From Datisca glomerata (lineage: Eukaryota; Streptophyta; Magnoliopsida; Cucurbitales; Datiscaceae), in assembly GCA_003255025.1 (NCBI GenBank), contig QANY01002375.1, positions 1,955,109-2,019,108 of the forward strand: a stretch of DNA of 64,000 nt, read 5' to 3'. Shown here piece by piece: positions 11,560-22,179 of the stretch. A program made the position numbers and the translations under genes. Numbering within the stretch: the stretch's first letter is position 1; each line of letters starts with the position of its first letter. The notes beneath the pieces are model-generated. The model had not been told where the DNA came from, searched no databases, and worked only from the letters and a program-made list of their open reading frames with translations.

Positions 11560-12120
11560 TTTTCTTTACTCAGCTCAGCCTTTCTTTTCTCAGCTTTGAA
11601 GTTCTTTCCTCAACTACTTTTCTTTTATGCTCTTACGTTCTTTCCTCAACTTCTTTTCTTTCCTGAATTTATTTCCTCAACTTCTTTTCTGAAGTTCTTT
11701 CCTTAACTTCTTTTCTTTCTTGAAATTCTTTCCTCAACTTTTTTTCTTTGCTGAAGTTCTTTCCTCAACGCTTTTCTGAAGTTCTTTCCTCAACTCTTTT
11801 CGTTTCTGAATTTCTTTCCTCAACTTCTTTTCTTTCCTGAAGTTCTTTCCTCAAATCTTTTCTGAAGTTTTTTCCTCAACTATTTTTTTCTCAATTTCTT
11901 TACTCAACTTCTTTTCTTTTCTAAAGTTCTTTCCTCAACGTTTTTCTTTTCTAAAGTTCTTTCCTCAACTTCTTTTCTTTTCTGAAGTTCTTTCCTCGAC
12001 TTTTTTTTTCTTTTCTGAGGTTTTTTCCTCAACTTCTTTCCTGAAGCTCTTTCCTCAACTCTTTTCTTTTATGAAATTCTTTCATCAACTTCTTTTCTTT
12101 TCTGAAGTTCTGAAGATTTT
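11560..12120. repeat. tandem array C, CT-rich unit about 25-35 bp
   Basis: Recurrent phrase gttctttcctcaacttcttt with ttcttttctgaa spacers, about twenty copies of uneven length. Strong pyrimidine bias on the plus strand, hence a purine-rich transcript on the minus strand. Confidence 0.8.
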
Positions 12121-12600
12121 CCCGTTCTTAGGACATTTCCATTTTCCATCTCCAGACTTTCCCGTTTTGAAGATGTTTTCTTTTCCGTTCTAAAGATATT
12201 TCTTTTTCCGTTCTAAAGATATTTCTTTTTCCGTTCTTCATACATTTCTTTTTTCGTGTTCTGAAGACATTTCATTTTCTGTGTTCTGAAGACAGTTCCT
12301 TTTCCCATCTCCAGATTTTCCCGTTCTGAAGATGTTTCCTTTTCCCATCTTCAGACTTTCCTGTTCTGAAGAAGTTTCCTTTTCTGTTTTGAAGATATTT
12401 CCTTTTCCCATCTCCAGATTTTCCCGTTCTGAAGATGCTACCTTTTTCGTTCTGAAGACATTTCTTTTTCTGTTCTGAAGACATTTCTTTTTCTGTTCTG
12501 AAGAGATTTCTTTTTCCGTGTTCTGAAGATATTTCCTTTTTCTGTGTTCTAGAGACATTTCATTTTCTGTTCTGAAGACATTTCTTTTTTTTTTTTGTTC
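12120..12600. repeat. tandem array D, unit about 25-60 bp
   Basis: Built from ttctgaagacatttcttttt and cccatctccagactttcccg phrases in a higher-order mix. On the minus strand it stays open in one frame (12654-12238, 138 codons) and would encode a Lys/Arg/Glu/Gln-rich repeat (SEQKKKCLQNRKRNVFRT). This is most simply a by-product of repeat length. Confidence 0.8.
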
Positions 12601-12669
12601 TGAGAATGGCATACATAGACGCTCCCAAGACTTAGGCTCCTTCAGTGGAACCATGGTCCCATTTCAATT

Positions 12670-13065
12670 TTCTTCTGAGAGTAGGACTTATGAACTGTCT
12701 CTCCTAAAGACTTACGCCCTTAGGTACTTCTGAGAGTAGGACTTATGAATTGCCCCTTCCAAGGACTTTCGCCCTTAGTTCATTTTGAGAGTAAAACTTA
12801 TGAACTGCCCCTCCCAAGGACTTACATCATTAATTCCTTCTGAGAGTAGGACTTATGAATTACCCATTCCAAGGACTTACGCTCTTAGTTTCTTCTGAGA
12901 GTAGAACTTATGAATTGCCTTTCCCAATGACTTACGCCCTTAGTTCATTCTAAGGGTATGACTTATGAATTGCCCCTCCTAAGGACTCATGCCCTTAGTT
13001 CCTTTAGAGAACATGACTTACGAACTTCCTGCTCTCAAGGACTCAAGCCCTAATTTCCATTGTTG
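12670..13065. repeat. tandem array E, unit about 55-57 bp
   Basis: Seven copies of a unit with ctgagagtaggacttatgaa, tgcccctcccaaggactta and cgcccttagttcc. Copies start near 12673, 12737, 12790, 12846, 12900, 12955 and 13010. Shares the gacttatgaactg phrase with array B, so arrays B and E may derive from one another. Confidence 0.8.
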
Positions 13066-13139
13066 TTGAAGAAGGGAGAAAGTTTACGCCAAGTATTTCA
13101 TCTTGTAAATTGCATGCTTATTTCATGCCATAAGTTTGA

Positions 13140-14310
13140 TTGAGAGGTCTGAATTGAATTCCGTGAAGTTCTCCAATAAGTAGACTTATGTATCTTTCCA
13201 TTGATATAAAATTCGTCATGTAGTCGGCCCTCCGTCAATAGAATTGAATTTCTGAATTTACTGTTCTGCATAATCTATTTTTCTGAATGACCTTCATGAA
13301 AGATATTATAACTTTTCCTCGGAAGTTTCGAATTGAATTCTGTGAAATTCCCCAATAAGTGTACTTTTGTATCTTTCCATTGATATAAAATTCATCATGT
13401 AGTTGGCTCTCAGTCAATAGAATTGAATTTCTGAATTTACTGTTCTGGATAATCTATTTTTCTGAATGATCTTTATGAAAGATGTTATAACATTTTCTTG
13501 GGAGCTTGGAATTGATTCCGTGAAATTTTCTAATAAGTAGACTTCTGTATATTTCCATTGATATAAGATTCGTCTTGTAGTTGGCTCCCAGTCAATATAA
13601 TTGAATTTCCAAATTTACTATTCTGCATAATCTATTTTTCTGAATGAACTTCATGAAAGATATTATAACTTTTTCTCGGGAGCTTTGAATTGAGTCCTGT
13701 AAAATTCTTTAAGAAGTATACAACTATATCTTTCTAATGATTTATTATTGGCTATGTAATAATATATAAATTAATACAGTCTAAAAATTAAACTTGAAAA
13801 GCGTTTATAGGTTTACTTTCCTGAACGGCACCAACAAAAATTACCATAACTTTTGATCGGGAGCTTCAAATTGATTTCCGTCAAATTATTCATGAGGTAT
13901 ATTTCTGTATCTTCCGTTGATATAAGATTTTATGTATAATTGGCTCCTACTAAATTCAATTTAATTTCTGAAGTTGACAATTCCACATATTCTACTTTCT
14001 TGAACAACATTCACGAAAATCATCATAACTTTTTGTTGTGAGCTCCAAAATCAATTCCGTAAAATTCTCCAAGAAGTAGACTTCTATATCTTCATAATAA
14101 TATATGTTTCTCCATGTGGTTATCTAACAGTTGACACAGTATAATTTCTGAAATTTACTATTTTGCGTAATCTTCATTTTCTGAACAGCTTGTATGAAAA
14201 CTGCAATAACTTTTGCCTCGAAGTTCCAAATTGAGTTCCCCAAAATTCTTCGAGAAGCTAATTTCCGTATCTTTCAAACAATGTATGATTTGAAGTATAG
14301 TTATATTTTG
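13140..14310. repeat. tandem array F, satellite-like unit about 178 bp
   Basis: The block tctgaatttactgttctgca plus taatctatttttctgaatga recurs near 13251, 13430, 13606, 13775, 13965 and 14147, a spacing of about 175-190 bp. It is joined each time to a gaattgaattccgtgaaatt and ttctgtatctttccattga segment. The first three units are closely alike and the later ones increasingly diverged. Unit length is in the range of plant satellite monomers. Confidence 0.85.
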
Positions 14311-15084
14311 TTCTCTTCAGTTTAAACACCGAATCTGATTTGATATGTAATGGCTTCCACATCAAAGTCCACTTTGGTAAGATGATCGAGCATTAAGTTG
14401 GTCGAGTTAAATACGTTATTTTTAGTGTCTCGAGTCAGATGCATGATCTAAAAAAAAAGATGTTTTGGTTTGATAATATTTAATAACTCAAATCAATTTA
14501 GACATGGCATAATAAATTATTTTCATGATACTCGATTATGAGATAGTGTCATGCTAATGTTTATTTGGTTGAGCTATCAATATGAGCATACTAGCCGATC
14601 CAAACATTATAAATGTGATTTATGCTAGCACATGTTAAGCGTGATCATATGCACTTAAATTTTCAAGATTATGCATCAAATAATAAATTCACATTTTTAA
14701 TGGATAAAAAGGCATATTTAAGAGAAGTAAAGTAAATAAAACGTGAATACTTAGTTTTGAGTTCAATGTGTTTATGTAAATGTCATTTGAAGTTCTGAAT
14801 ATCGTTGCCTGCTCCTCGTCCGTCATTTTCCACTAACTTTACGCCCTTTCATTCTTGGTTTCAGTTTACGAGATTTGCACTTTTGAAACTTTCGGTCTGG
14901 GACTTTTATTTTCCGTTTATATTGTTTGTTCATCCCTTACTTTCATTTTTCACTTCTAGTTCCGTTGCCATGCCGCTTCCGTTTCGGCTTCCATTACGCT
15001 CCCTTTTCTAGTATCGTACCCATTGCCATTTTCATTCCCGTTACCACGACTTTTCAATTGTCGTTGGAATGAAGTTTCCGTTGC

Positions 15085-15265
15085 CGTTGCCACAATGTTA
15101 CCTGTTCTCAAGTTTCCCGTCCCCGTTGCACAACTTCACCCGTCTCAACGTTTCCCATCCCCGTTGCCACAACTTCACCCGTCTCAACGTTTCCCTTTCC
15201 TGTTGCCACAACATTACCTGTTCTCAACATTTCTCATTCCCATTGCAACAACATTTTCCGTCTTC
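15085..15265. repeat. tandem array G, unit about 42 bp
   Basis: Four to five copies of a unit containing gttgccacaacttcacccgt and ctcaacgtttcccatcc. The plus strand stays open in two frames over it, an artefact of the repeat. Confidence 0.75.
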
Positions 15266-15469
15266 GACATTTCCCATTCTGAAGTTCAGCTTTCTTGACT
15301 GATGTGAACATGATTTTCTTTACTCTTCTTTTCTCTGAAATTTCCGCTCTGAAATTCTTTTCTTATCAATTTTTTCTTTTCTAAAATTTCACCCATACAT
15401 TTGAGATTCAAAAAGCAAATGCTTATAATTTCTCTTCTAAAATTCTTTTTCTTTTTTGAAGTGCTGAAA

Positions 15470-15785
15470 CTTCTTTGTTCTGAATTTCTGACTTCAACTT
15501 CTCTGTTCTGAAGCTCTGACTATGACTTTTCTGAAGCTCTAACTTTAACTTTTCTATTCTAAAGCCTTTTTTATTTTATAAGATTTCTAATCTAAGCCTT
15601 CTGAGCATTCTGAGTTCTTCTGATCTGTGACTTCTGAGCTCTTATGATCTGAGCTTTCTGAGTCATTCTTTCTAAGCACTTCTCATCTTTTCTGATATGA
15701 GCTTTTTGAGCTTCTTCTGAGCTTTCTAAGCTCTTTTGATCTGAGCACTTTGATTTTTTTAATCTGTGCTTTTTGAGCTCAACTT
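15470..15785. repeat. tandem array H, short unit ttctgagctctn-gatctgag
   Basis: Short, irregular copies of a 20-25 bp motif built on tctgagctcttatgatctga. On the minus strand a 97-codon frame crosses it (15885-15592) and gives a Lys/Ser/Gln-rich low-complexity protein. It lies close behind the primer-binding site, where gag would be, but shows no gag motif. Confidence 0.6.
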
Positions 15786-16113
15786 TCAATATCCGCTCTG
15801 ATTTTTTTCTTGCTTGAAGCTTCCTCGGTAGTGACGTTTCCATATTGGCGATGCTACCCATCACAATTGGTGATGACAGCAGCAACCATTACCACAAATT
15901 TTCATATTTGATTCCACGAATAGAGTTAATAATAATTTTTTTATAAAAAATAATTGTACAAAAGAAATATTTTAAATGAATATGAATGAGTTTACCGCTC
16001 TTCGCTTCCGTTTTCACTTTTTCTTTCATTTCCACTTTCGCTTCAGTTGTTGAGGGGGGCGTTTGATTTAGTTTTGAGCGTTTTGGGAATGGCTTTCTTG
16101 AGTTTTTCTCTCG

Positions 16114-16133
16114 CTCTCAATGAAAGCACCAAA
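16114..16133 (-). promoter_or_regulatory. primer-binding-site candidate of the 8-kb element
   Basis: Directly inside the 5' LTR, minus strand TTTGGTGCTTTCATTGAGAG. The TGG two bases in is what a tRNA CCA end would pair with. I cannot name the tRNA from memory. Confidence 0.5.
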
Positions 16134-16687
16134 TGTAGAGAAAAAAATCCATCGTCTTTGAGAATCGGTCATGAATTTCTTACATCATAATATGAAAGTC
16201 AAGAGAATAATTTAGAGAGAGAGAAAAAATAATGACACCATGATTTATGTAGAAACCTCTTAAAAGGAAAAAACCACGATGAGATTTTGATAGTATTTCA
16301 TTATGGAGAAAGAGTTTACAAGGCTAATGAGTATTGAGAGTTGTTGTCCTCCGTTTGAAGTTGCATATTGCCTCTATTTATAGGTCTTCAATCGGTTACA
16401 TAGAATATGATATAGCCTATCTAATTCTATCTGAAAATGGATTCAACAGGATATTTTATGAGGTCTAGCTTATCAACAATAACAACCAAGTGAATCTTGA
16501 CCGTTTGATCAATCCAATGGTCTTATTAGCCTCTTTGGATTGCCATGTCAGCAATCGATGTACTTTCGTCTGATTGGTCTATTTTTTATAACCGCCTAGT
16601 TGATTTTACGATTCTCGCTCTATCTTCTCTTCGATGGAGTCTTTGATCAAGATCTTATCACGTATCATATGAAATTATTCATGTTCA
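16134..16687 (-). repeat. 5' LTR of the 8-kb element
   Basis: 554 bp, minus orientation, from TGAACATGAATA at 16687 to CTCTACA at 16134, with TATA box at 16371-16384. See the 3' LTR for the match. Confidence 0.85.
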
Positions 16688-16692
16688 AAGGT

Positions 16693-17224
16693 CAATGTCC
16701 TTATAGGTGATAACCGATTACATTTTATCTATGATATACATGGAAAAAAGTAGAAGACGAATAATTAGAAACTCTTATATATGTATATATATGTTATTTG
16801 AAATGTATATTTAGAAGAAATCGTAATAATAGTTAACATCAAATATTCGTATTAAATAAATACAATATTTTGACATTGATTTGTTCTAAAATATTCATTG
16901 AAACAAATGATATATTCGTTGCTCAAATTATTTGATTTTACGAATACTCTAAATTATAGGCTTTGCATATACATAATAACTTATCTATTTCATATAATTG
17001 GTAGAAATGTTCAACTTGTAAAATAAAATGTTTATACTCTTACTCATAAAAAAAGTTAATTCACTATGTGGTTATGCTACAAATGATCATTAGTTACATT
17101 GCTGCAAATTATTTTTTTTTTAACTAAGTTAAAGAAAAATATCATTTTATTAATTTGTAATTAAGACCAGGAATTTCAAAAGACTTAACTATTAATTAAC
17201 TTATTTAATTTACTTCTCATTTTG
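16693..17224. other. AT-rich gap, no gene seen
   Basis: Between the LTR element and the LINE tail. Only low-complexity AT DNA and a tatatatgtatatatatg tract near 16778. Confidence 0.5.
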
Positions 17225-17243
17225 TTGTCAAGATAAACTTTCA

Positions 17244-17700
17244 TTAAAAAACCCAATGAAGATACAATTCAGCACAAGAGGAAACAAAACAAAACAAAAA
17301 ACTGAACAGCACTACGAGACAACAAAAAGGAAAGAACGAAGGAAAAGAGCCTATAAAAACCGATTTCTCCCTATCTAAAATTCTTTGCTTTGCACAGAAA
17401 TCGGCTTCTTCATTCTCCTCTCTAGGAATAAAACTGAAATTGGCCACCTCCAAAGTGTTTGCCAGGGAAAGAATATCAACAATAATAGCCGAAATATCAC
17501 ACTCAAACTTGTTAGATCCAATAGATGCCTTCAACAAGGGAAGTCGAATCAATATAAATATGGATTCTATCATGACATAATTTCCTGGTTTCTTCGAGTC
17601 CCAACCATAATGCAAGAGCTTCACCTGTCAGAACATCCTCAACATTTTTGTAAGCAGAAAAACAGGCACTAAACACCTGTCCACCTGGATCCCAAAGGAC
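17244..17700 (-). pseudogene. LINE RNase H domain remnant
   Basis: Minus-strand translation at 17700-17620 has WVLWDPGGQVFSACFSAYKN and then VLTGEALALWLGLEETRKL, the first part of plant LINE-type RNase H. The 17624-17244 frame ends with VANFSFIPREENEEADFCAK, the C-terminal RNase H signature. A frameshift splits the two. The host-like RNase H at the end of plant L1 ORF2 is an established feature. Confidence 0.8.
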
Positions 17701-18880
17701 CCAACCAAGACCAGCATCCTGCTCCTTATGACATAAGATTTTAAGACCCGAGCACCAGCAGAATCAGCTCTAACATGATATTCGGCATCCTTAAAACCTA
17801 ACACTCCCTCATCTTTACCTTTAATAAGTTTCTCCCAAGAAACCCAATGAATACTCAATTGAAAAGGCATAGAATTCCACCAGAAACTTGCTAGATGAGA
17901 GCATATTTTCTTACAAAGCGATATAGGAATTTTAAAGCACGACATAGTATAATTAGGAATAGAGAAACTTACCACTTTGATGAGAGTTTCATGACTGGCA
18001 GGAGAAATGAGCTTTTTAGACCACCCTGAAATTTTCTGTAGAATCTTTTCTAGAATGTGATTAAAAACAACTTTCTTAGTCATTCTAAAATCAAGCTCCA
18101 TACTAAGGTATTTCTTCAAAGAGGAGGATAAAAGAAGGCCGAATTTGTTCGTAAGCTTCTGATGTCTGGTTCTTGGAACATTATTACTATAAACCATCAA
18201 ACTCTTCATCTTATTTATAGCTTGTCCTGAAGCCTCACCATAAATCTTCAATATATTAAAAATCACAACAAGTTCAGCCTCGTTAGATTTGTAAAAGAAG
18301 ATAGAATCATCAGCAAACAACAAGTGAGATATGATAGTCCCCTTATTAGAGAACCTAAATCTAGAAATCATATTATTTTCACACGCCTTTGTAAGAGATT
18401 GCGACAACACCTCATCACAAATAAGGAAGAGAAAAGGGAAAAGAGGGTCCCCTTGCCTCAGACCCCTACTTGGCATAAAAGTCTTGCTATAATTACCATT
18501 AACAATAATGCTAAAGGAAACAAAAGATATGCACTTGAAAATCCAATTACACCATTTTGGAGAAAAGCTCAATCTCCTCAAAGTCTCAATCAAAACATTT
18601 CATTCGATTTTATCATAAGCCTTGGCCATATCGACTTTAATAGCAGTAAACCTTTTCCTACTTTTCTTTTTAGTCCGAAAAGCATGCATAATTTCATGAG
18701 CTATCAGAATTTTATCAGAAATGCTCTTCCTAGAAATAAATGCACTTTGATTCTCACCGATAATCTTTCCCATAATCCCCTTTAACCAATAAGTAAGCAC
18801 TTTAGAAATTATCTTATAAATGACATTACATAAATTAATCGATCTATACTACTTCATACTCCTAGGGTGGGAAACTTTAG
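17700..18880 (-). pseudogene. LINE reverse transcriptase remnant
   Basis: The 18800-18600 frame holds the early RT motifs (GENQSAFISRKSISD, AIKVDMAKAYDKIE) and stops at a TGA where tryptophan is usual. The same frame resumes at 18593-17628 with SRGLRQGDPLFPFLFLI at residues 42-58, the catalytic FADD at residues 93-96, the KTKxM-like NKMKSLMVYS block and the SWEKLIKGKDEGVLGFKD segment that begins the zinc-binding region. The zinc-binding cysteines and histidines that should follow are gone. Confidence 0.85.
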
Positions 18881-20358
18881 GAATCAACACAATATAAGTA
18901 TGGTTCAAACTTTCAAGAATATAATTATCATAGAAAAAATGATATACCATCAATAAGATATCCTCCCCTCTCAGTGTTGCTTAAAGAAAGCAATAGAGAA
19001 CTCGTCCAGATCCGGATCTTTATTTGGATGAATAACTCGGATTGCATTTAAGATTTCATCTTCATTAACATCACGATCCAACAAGAAAATGTATGAATCA
19101 TCAAGAGATGGGGATAGAACATTGACAACAGCCTCTAAAGCCTCTAAGTCTGGAGTGGAAGATTCACAAAGTTTTTAGAAATAATCCAAAGCAAGTCCTT
19201 GGATGCTATTTTTCTTAGTATTCTACACGCCATTATCATCTTCTAAACCAAGAAATTTCTTATTTTTACGTTGTAATTTAACTCTAGCATGGAAATAAGC
19301 TGTATTTTGTGCCATTTCTGAGCCAATCAGCCCGAAGCTCTGATGTGCACTTGAAGTTTAGCTCCCCAATCACAGCAGCTTGAAGTTTAGCTTTTGTCTC
19401 TCTGATTTTAGCTAAGTCCAGATCTCTCCTATTTGTTTGTGGATGTCTTTAATTAAGACACTAGAGTTTGCAGTTAAGGTCTTCTTTCTCCAACCAATCC
19501 ACTTCAGGAACAGGCTCCAAAGTTCCAACTATGCCTCTATTCCTAACCCAATCAACAGCCCAACATTATGATTTTCCAAGTTGAATCAACATATCTAAAT
19601 TGAGTATAATTACTCCATCTCCTGTCAAATCTAAAAATATATTTGAATCTCCTAATCCCCTCTATAGTGTCTAGTAAATCAGGAATGTGGTCTGACCCAT
19701 GAGTCGAAGGTGAAAAAGCTTTGCATCCGGATAGAGATCTATCTAACTGAAATGCCTGAAGCATCTATCCAACCTCTCTTTTATTAAGGCTTCCCGATCT
19801 CTCCTATTCATCCAAGTGAAATGAGTGCCAATAAACCCCAAATCCATAACATCACAATTCAGCGCAAATTTCTGTAACAAAGTAAAACTGTAAGAACTTC
19901 TATCCAACCCCCCTTATTTCTCCTCAGAACACATCAAGTCATTGAAATCTCCTAATACCACAAAGGCCTCCCCATAAGATTTACAACGATTAGATATGAC
20001 TTCTAATTGAGATTATTGAATTACATCATTCGTGCTCAGATAAACCAGAAATACTCTCCAATAAATATTTTTAACAACATCGAAGACTCTTAGCTCCAGA
20101 AAAGTCACTATATTTAATCAAAGTAGCTACATAATCATCCATCCAAAAAACAGCCATACCTCTTTTAGCATCAACTGGGTCCACTATAACACAGCCCGAC
20201 GCTTTGATAGTGTACTTCAAATTATTCATCGTAATAGATCTATTTTTCATTTCTAGCCAGAAAATTAGATCTAGAGAATAGGATCTGGAAATCCCTTGCA
20301 ATGAGGAAACTGTCAGTGGGTTCCCCACGCCCTGGCAGTTTCACAGCAGGACTCTCAT
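18881..20358 (-). pseudogene. LINE apurinic/apyrimidinic-type endonuclease remnant
   Basis: The ATG at 20358-20356 starts the typical plant L1 ORF2 opening. A TGA follows five codons later, where tryptophan is usual, then NCQGVGNPLTVSSLQG. The frame 20328-20071 continues with LDLIFWLEMKNRS and DAKRGMAVFWMDD, matching the endonuclease core. The C-terminal part (19764-19552 and neighbouring frames) shows RLDRCFRHFSW and a GSDHIPDL-like block. Heavily frameshifted. Confidence 0.7.
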
Positions 20359-20397
20359 AGAGAACCTTGGGGCCTTAGGGTCGGCTTCCTCCACCTA

Positions 20398-21905
20398 TAC
20401 AACACAATCACCCTTTGACTCCTCATCTGATTTCTTCTTCTTCGCGTTCTGAAATTTTCCTAGAGTGACCTGGCTAGCAAAATTTGAAGCTTCAAAGCTT
20501 CGTTTATTTCCTGAAGCAAGAAGACCATGGGTACCCGAGTCCAGAACATGGCCATTACCAAACAACACGTGCTGGTCCAACTCTGAAGAGGTCTTCCCAC
20601 CCCTTACTGCCACTTTCTTTTTCTTACAGGCCATTTTGTCATTCTTATGGATTTTGGAGATAATTGGTCCCAGACAAAAGAGTCTGCCAAATCTCTTGGT
20701 GTCCCACCATTCCACTTACAACTCTCAATAATATTCACTTCAACCAACCCATTAACACTAGATTCACCCGTTCCCTTATTCTCCTTAGTGACCATAAAAA
20801 CCTTAGAAAAATCACCAACACATTCTTATCCTTACCATAACCAGACTCCATTAAATTCAACGAAGAATTCTCCATAACAGAAATATCTTTATGCTCCTTA
20901 TTCGAAACTACACTCCCAAGATTTATGCTATCAGGAATAAAATCTTCCTGAGTAGGTGCTGATAGCCGTAAATCATTCTCATGCTCTTGAAAATCTGGAG
21001 GGCAATAACTGCTAACCAATTTTGGGTCTGAAACAACCGGAGGAATTTCATCACTCACCGTGGGTGAAACATCCTTTCTCCACCGCCTTCTGCCACTCCT
21101 AGTTCCCCTTAAAAAAACCCATATCTGCTACCCCTACGAAAATAATCTCTGCCAACCTCCAAAGAACGTCCACTAAAGGCTCTAAGATTCTCACCATAGC
21201 TTCCTCCATGGACTTTACTATGACCATTAAAATTCAAACCTGTTTGTGAGAACAAACAAAGTCCCTCAGCATGGAGTATCCTCCCACATGTAGCACATAA
21301 TCTTGGTAGTCTTTCAAACTTAAAAACACATTAAGTCTTCCTTCCTTCAAAATTAACAAAAGACCCCTACAACAATGGTTTGGAAATGTTAAGCTCCACT
21401 TTTATACGTAAACAATGATTCAGTTCAAAAAGGTCTTTAGAAAAACCATCATTGGTCACAATAACCTTCCCAACCTTACTAGTAATAACTTCTCTAACCT
21501 TCTTACTCCGACATTCAACAGGAATATTGTGTATCTGCAGCCAAAAGGCATTCAGAACAAACTCATCAACTTTCAAAGTCATTCCGAGAATCCATCTTTT
21601 AACAACAAAAACGTTTCCCTCAAACAACCAAGGACCGTTGTTAACAACAGAGCTAAGCACTGTATTATTAATGAAGAAAATCTAGAACACATCTTTCTCA
21701 ACCTCTACAAAATGAACATCAGAATCCACATTCCAGGCTTTCGACAAGGCTCTTTTCAAACCAGGAAAGTTTTATCTCTTATCATAAAACAATCTACTAA
21801 GAATACTCAATCTACTAGCTTTAACATCAACGTATGCATCCTCCCTATGAATCACGATCTCACAGGCTTCCTCCTCTGTAATGTTACACCGATCAAAGGC
21901 AATAA
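20398..21905 (-). pseudogene. LINE ORF1 (gag-like, DUF4283 type with zinc knuckle) remnant
   Basis: Minus strand from 21905: an ITEEEACEIVIHREDAY start, then 21660-21367 with NNGPWLFEGNVFVVKRWIL and FWLQIHNIPVECRSKKV, the signature of the DUF4283 ORF1 family. It continues with LCATCGRILHAEGLC near 21290, a zinc-knuckle-like segment. The end (20715-20395) is a low-complexity Lys/Ser tail. The first ORF1 codons seem missing, since the frame joins an RNase H-like piece at about 21905. Frameshifts near 21300 and 21000. Confidence 0.75.
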
Positions 21906-22175
21906 TTAAAGGAAAACCACATCTTATTATCGATCAAATGAAGAATATCAACAACTACAGTATCAGTAAAATTCCTTGAATCTTTGGATTTATTCAACAT
22001 TTCCATGCGCAACTTCGAATCTGAAAAAATGTTAATAGAATCAATCAGAAGGTATCTAGTTTCCTCCAACCCCCATGGAAAGGCAAGAGCTTCATCCGTT
22101 AAAGAATCATCTATATGGTTCAATTGTTTGGATCCAAAGCCATGTATATTACAACCCGGTTCAATTTGGTTTACT
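21893..22175 (-). pseudogene. second LINE RNase H fragment abutting ORF1
   Basis: The minus-strand frame 22123-21893 reads DSLTDEALAFPWGLEETRYL and then INIFSDSKLRMEMLNKS. This is the same protein family as the RNase H of the LINE next door (LTGEALALWLGLEETRKL at about 17650). It ends where ORF1 of the LINE begins. It is either the 3' end of another LINE inserted in the same orientation or a chimaeric 5' end picked up by the element. Confidence 0.65.
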
Positions 22176-22179
22176 CATT

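Larger units (their letters stand above)
8668..16687 (-). mobile_element. 8-kb non-autonomous LTR retrotransposon (LARD-like) filled with tandem repeats
   Basis: Two direct repeats, 8668-9231 and 16134-16687, are alike by eye at about 85-90 percent and bound an 8-kb element. Read on the minus strand both begin TGAACA and end TACA. A 5-bp flank gaggt (8663-8667) faces aaggt (16688-16692), a target duplication with one mismatch. A TATAAATAGAGG box in both LTRs also points to the minus strand. The 6.9-kb interior has no gag, protease, integrase, RT or RNase H; it is a succession of unrelated tandem arrays. This fits a large retrotransposon derivative mobilised by another element. LTR divergence implies it is not recent. 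Confidence 0.85.
17225..21905 (-). mobile_element. L1-type LINE, nearly full length but inactivated
   Basis: Minus-strand order is ORF1 (21905-20398), endonuclease (from 20358), reverse transcriptase (about 18880-17700) and RNase H (about 17700-17244), followed by a short tail ending near 17225. This is the order of plant L1 elements with a C-terminal RNase H. ORF2 is about 3.1 kb, shorter than usual, because the zinc-binding segment between RT and RNase H has been largely lost. Many stops and shifts occur. No clear target duplication was found. Confidence 0.85.

Noticed and set aside
15592..15885. 97-codon minus-strand frame near the LARD primer site, where gag would be
   Set aside because: Low-complexity Lys/Ser/Gln content from repeats; no gag or zinc-knuckle motif.
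18324..18785. 153-codon plus-strand frame
   Set aside because: Antisense to the LINE reverse transcriptase, whose motifs are clear on the minus strand.
21415..21909. 164-codon plus-strand frame
   Set aside because: Antisense to LINE ORF1 with its DUF4283 motifs.
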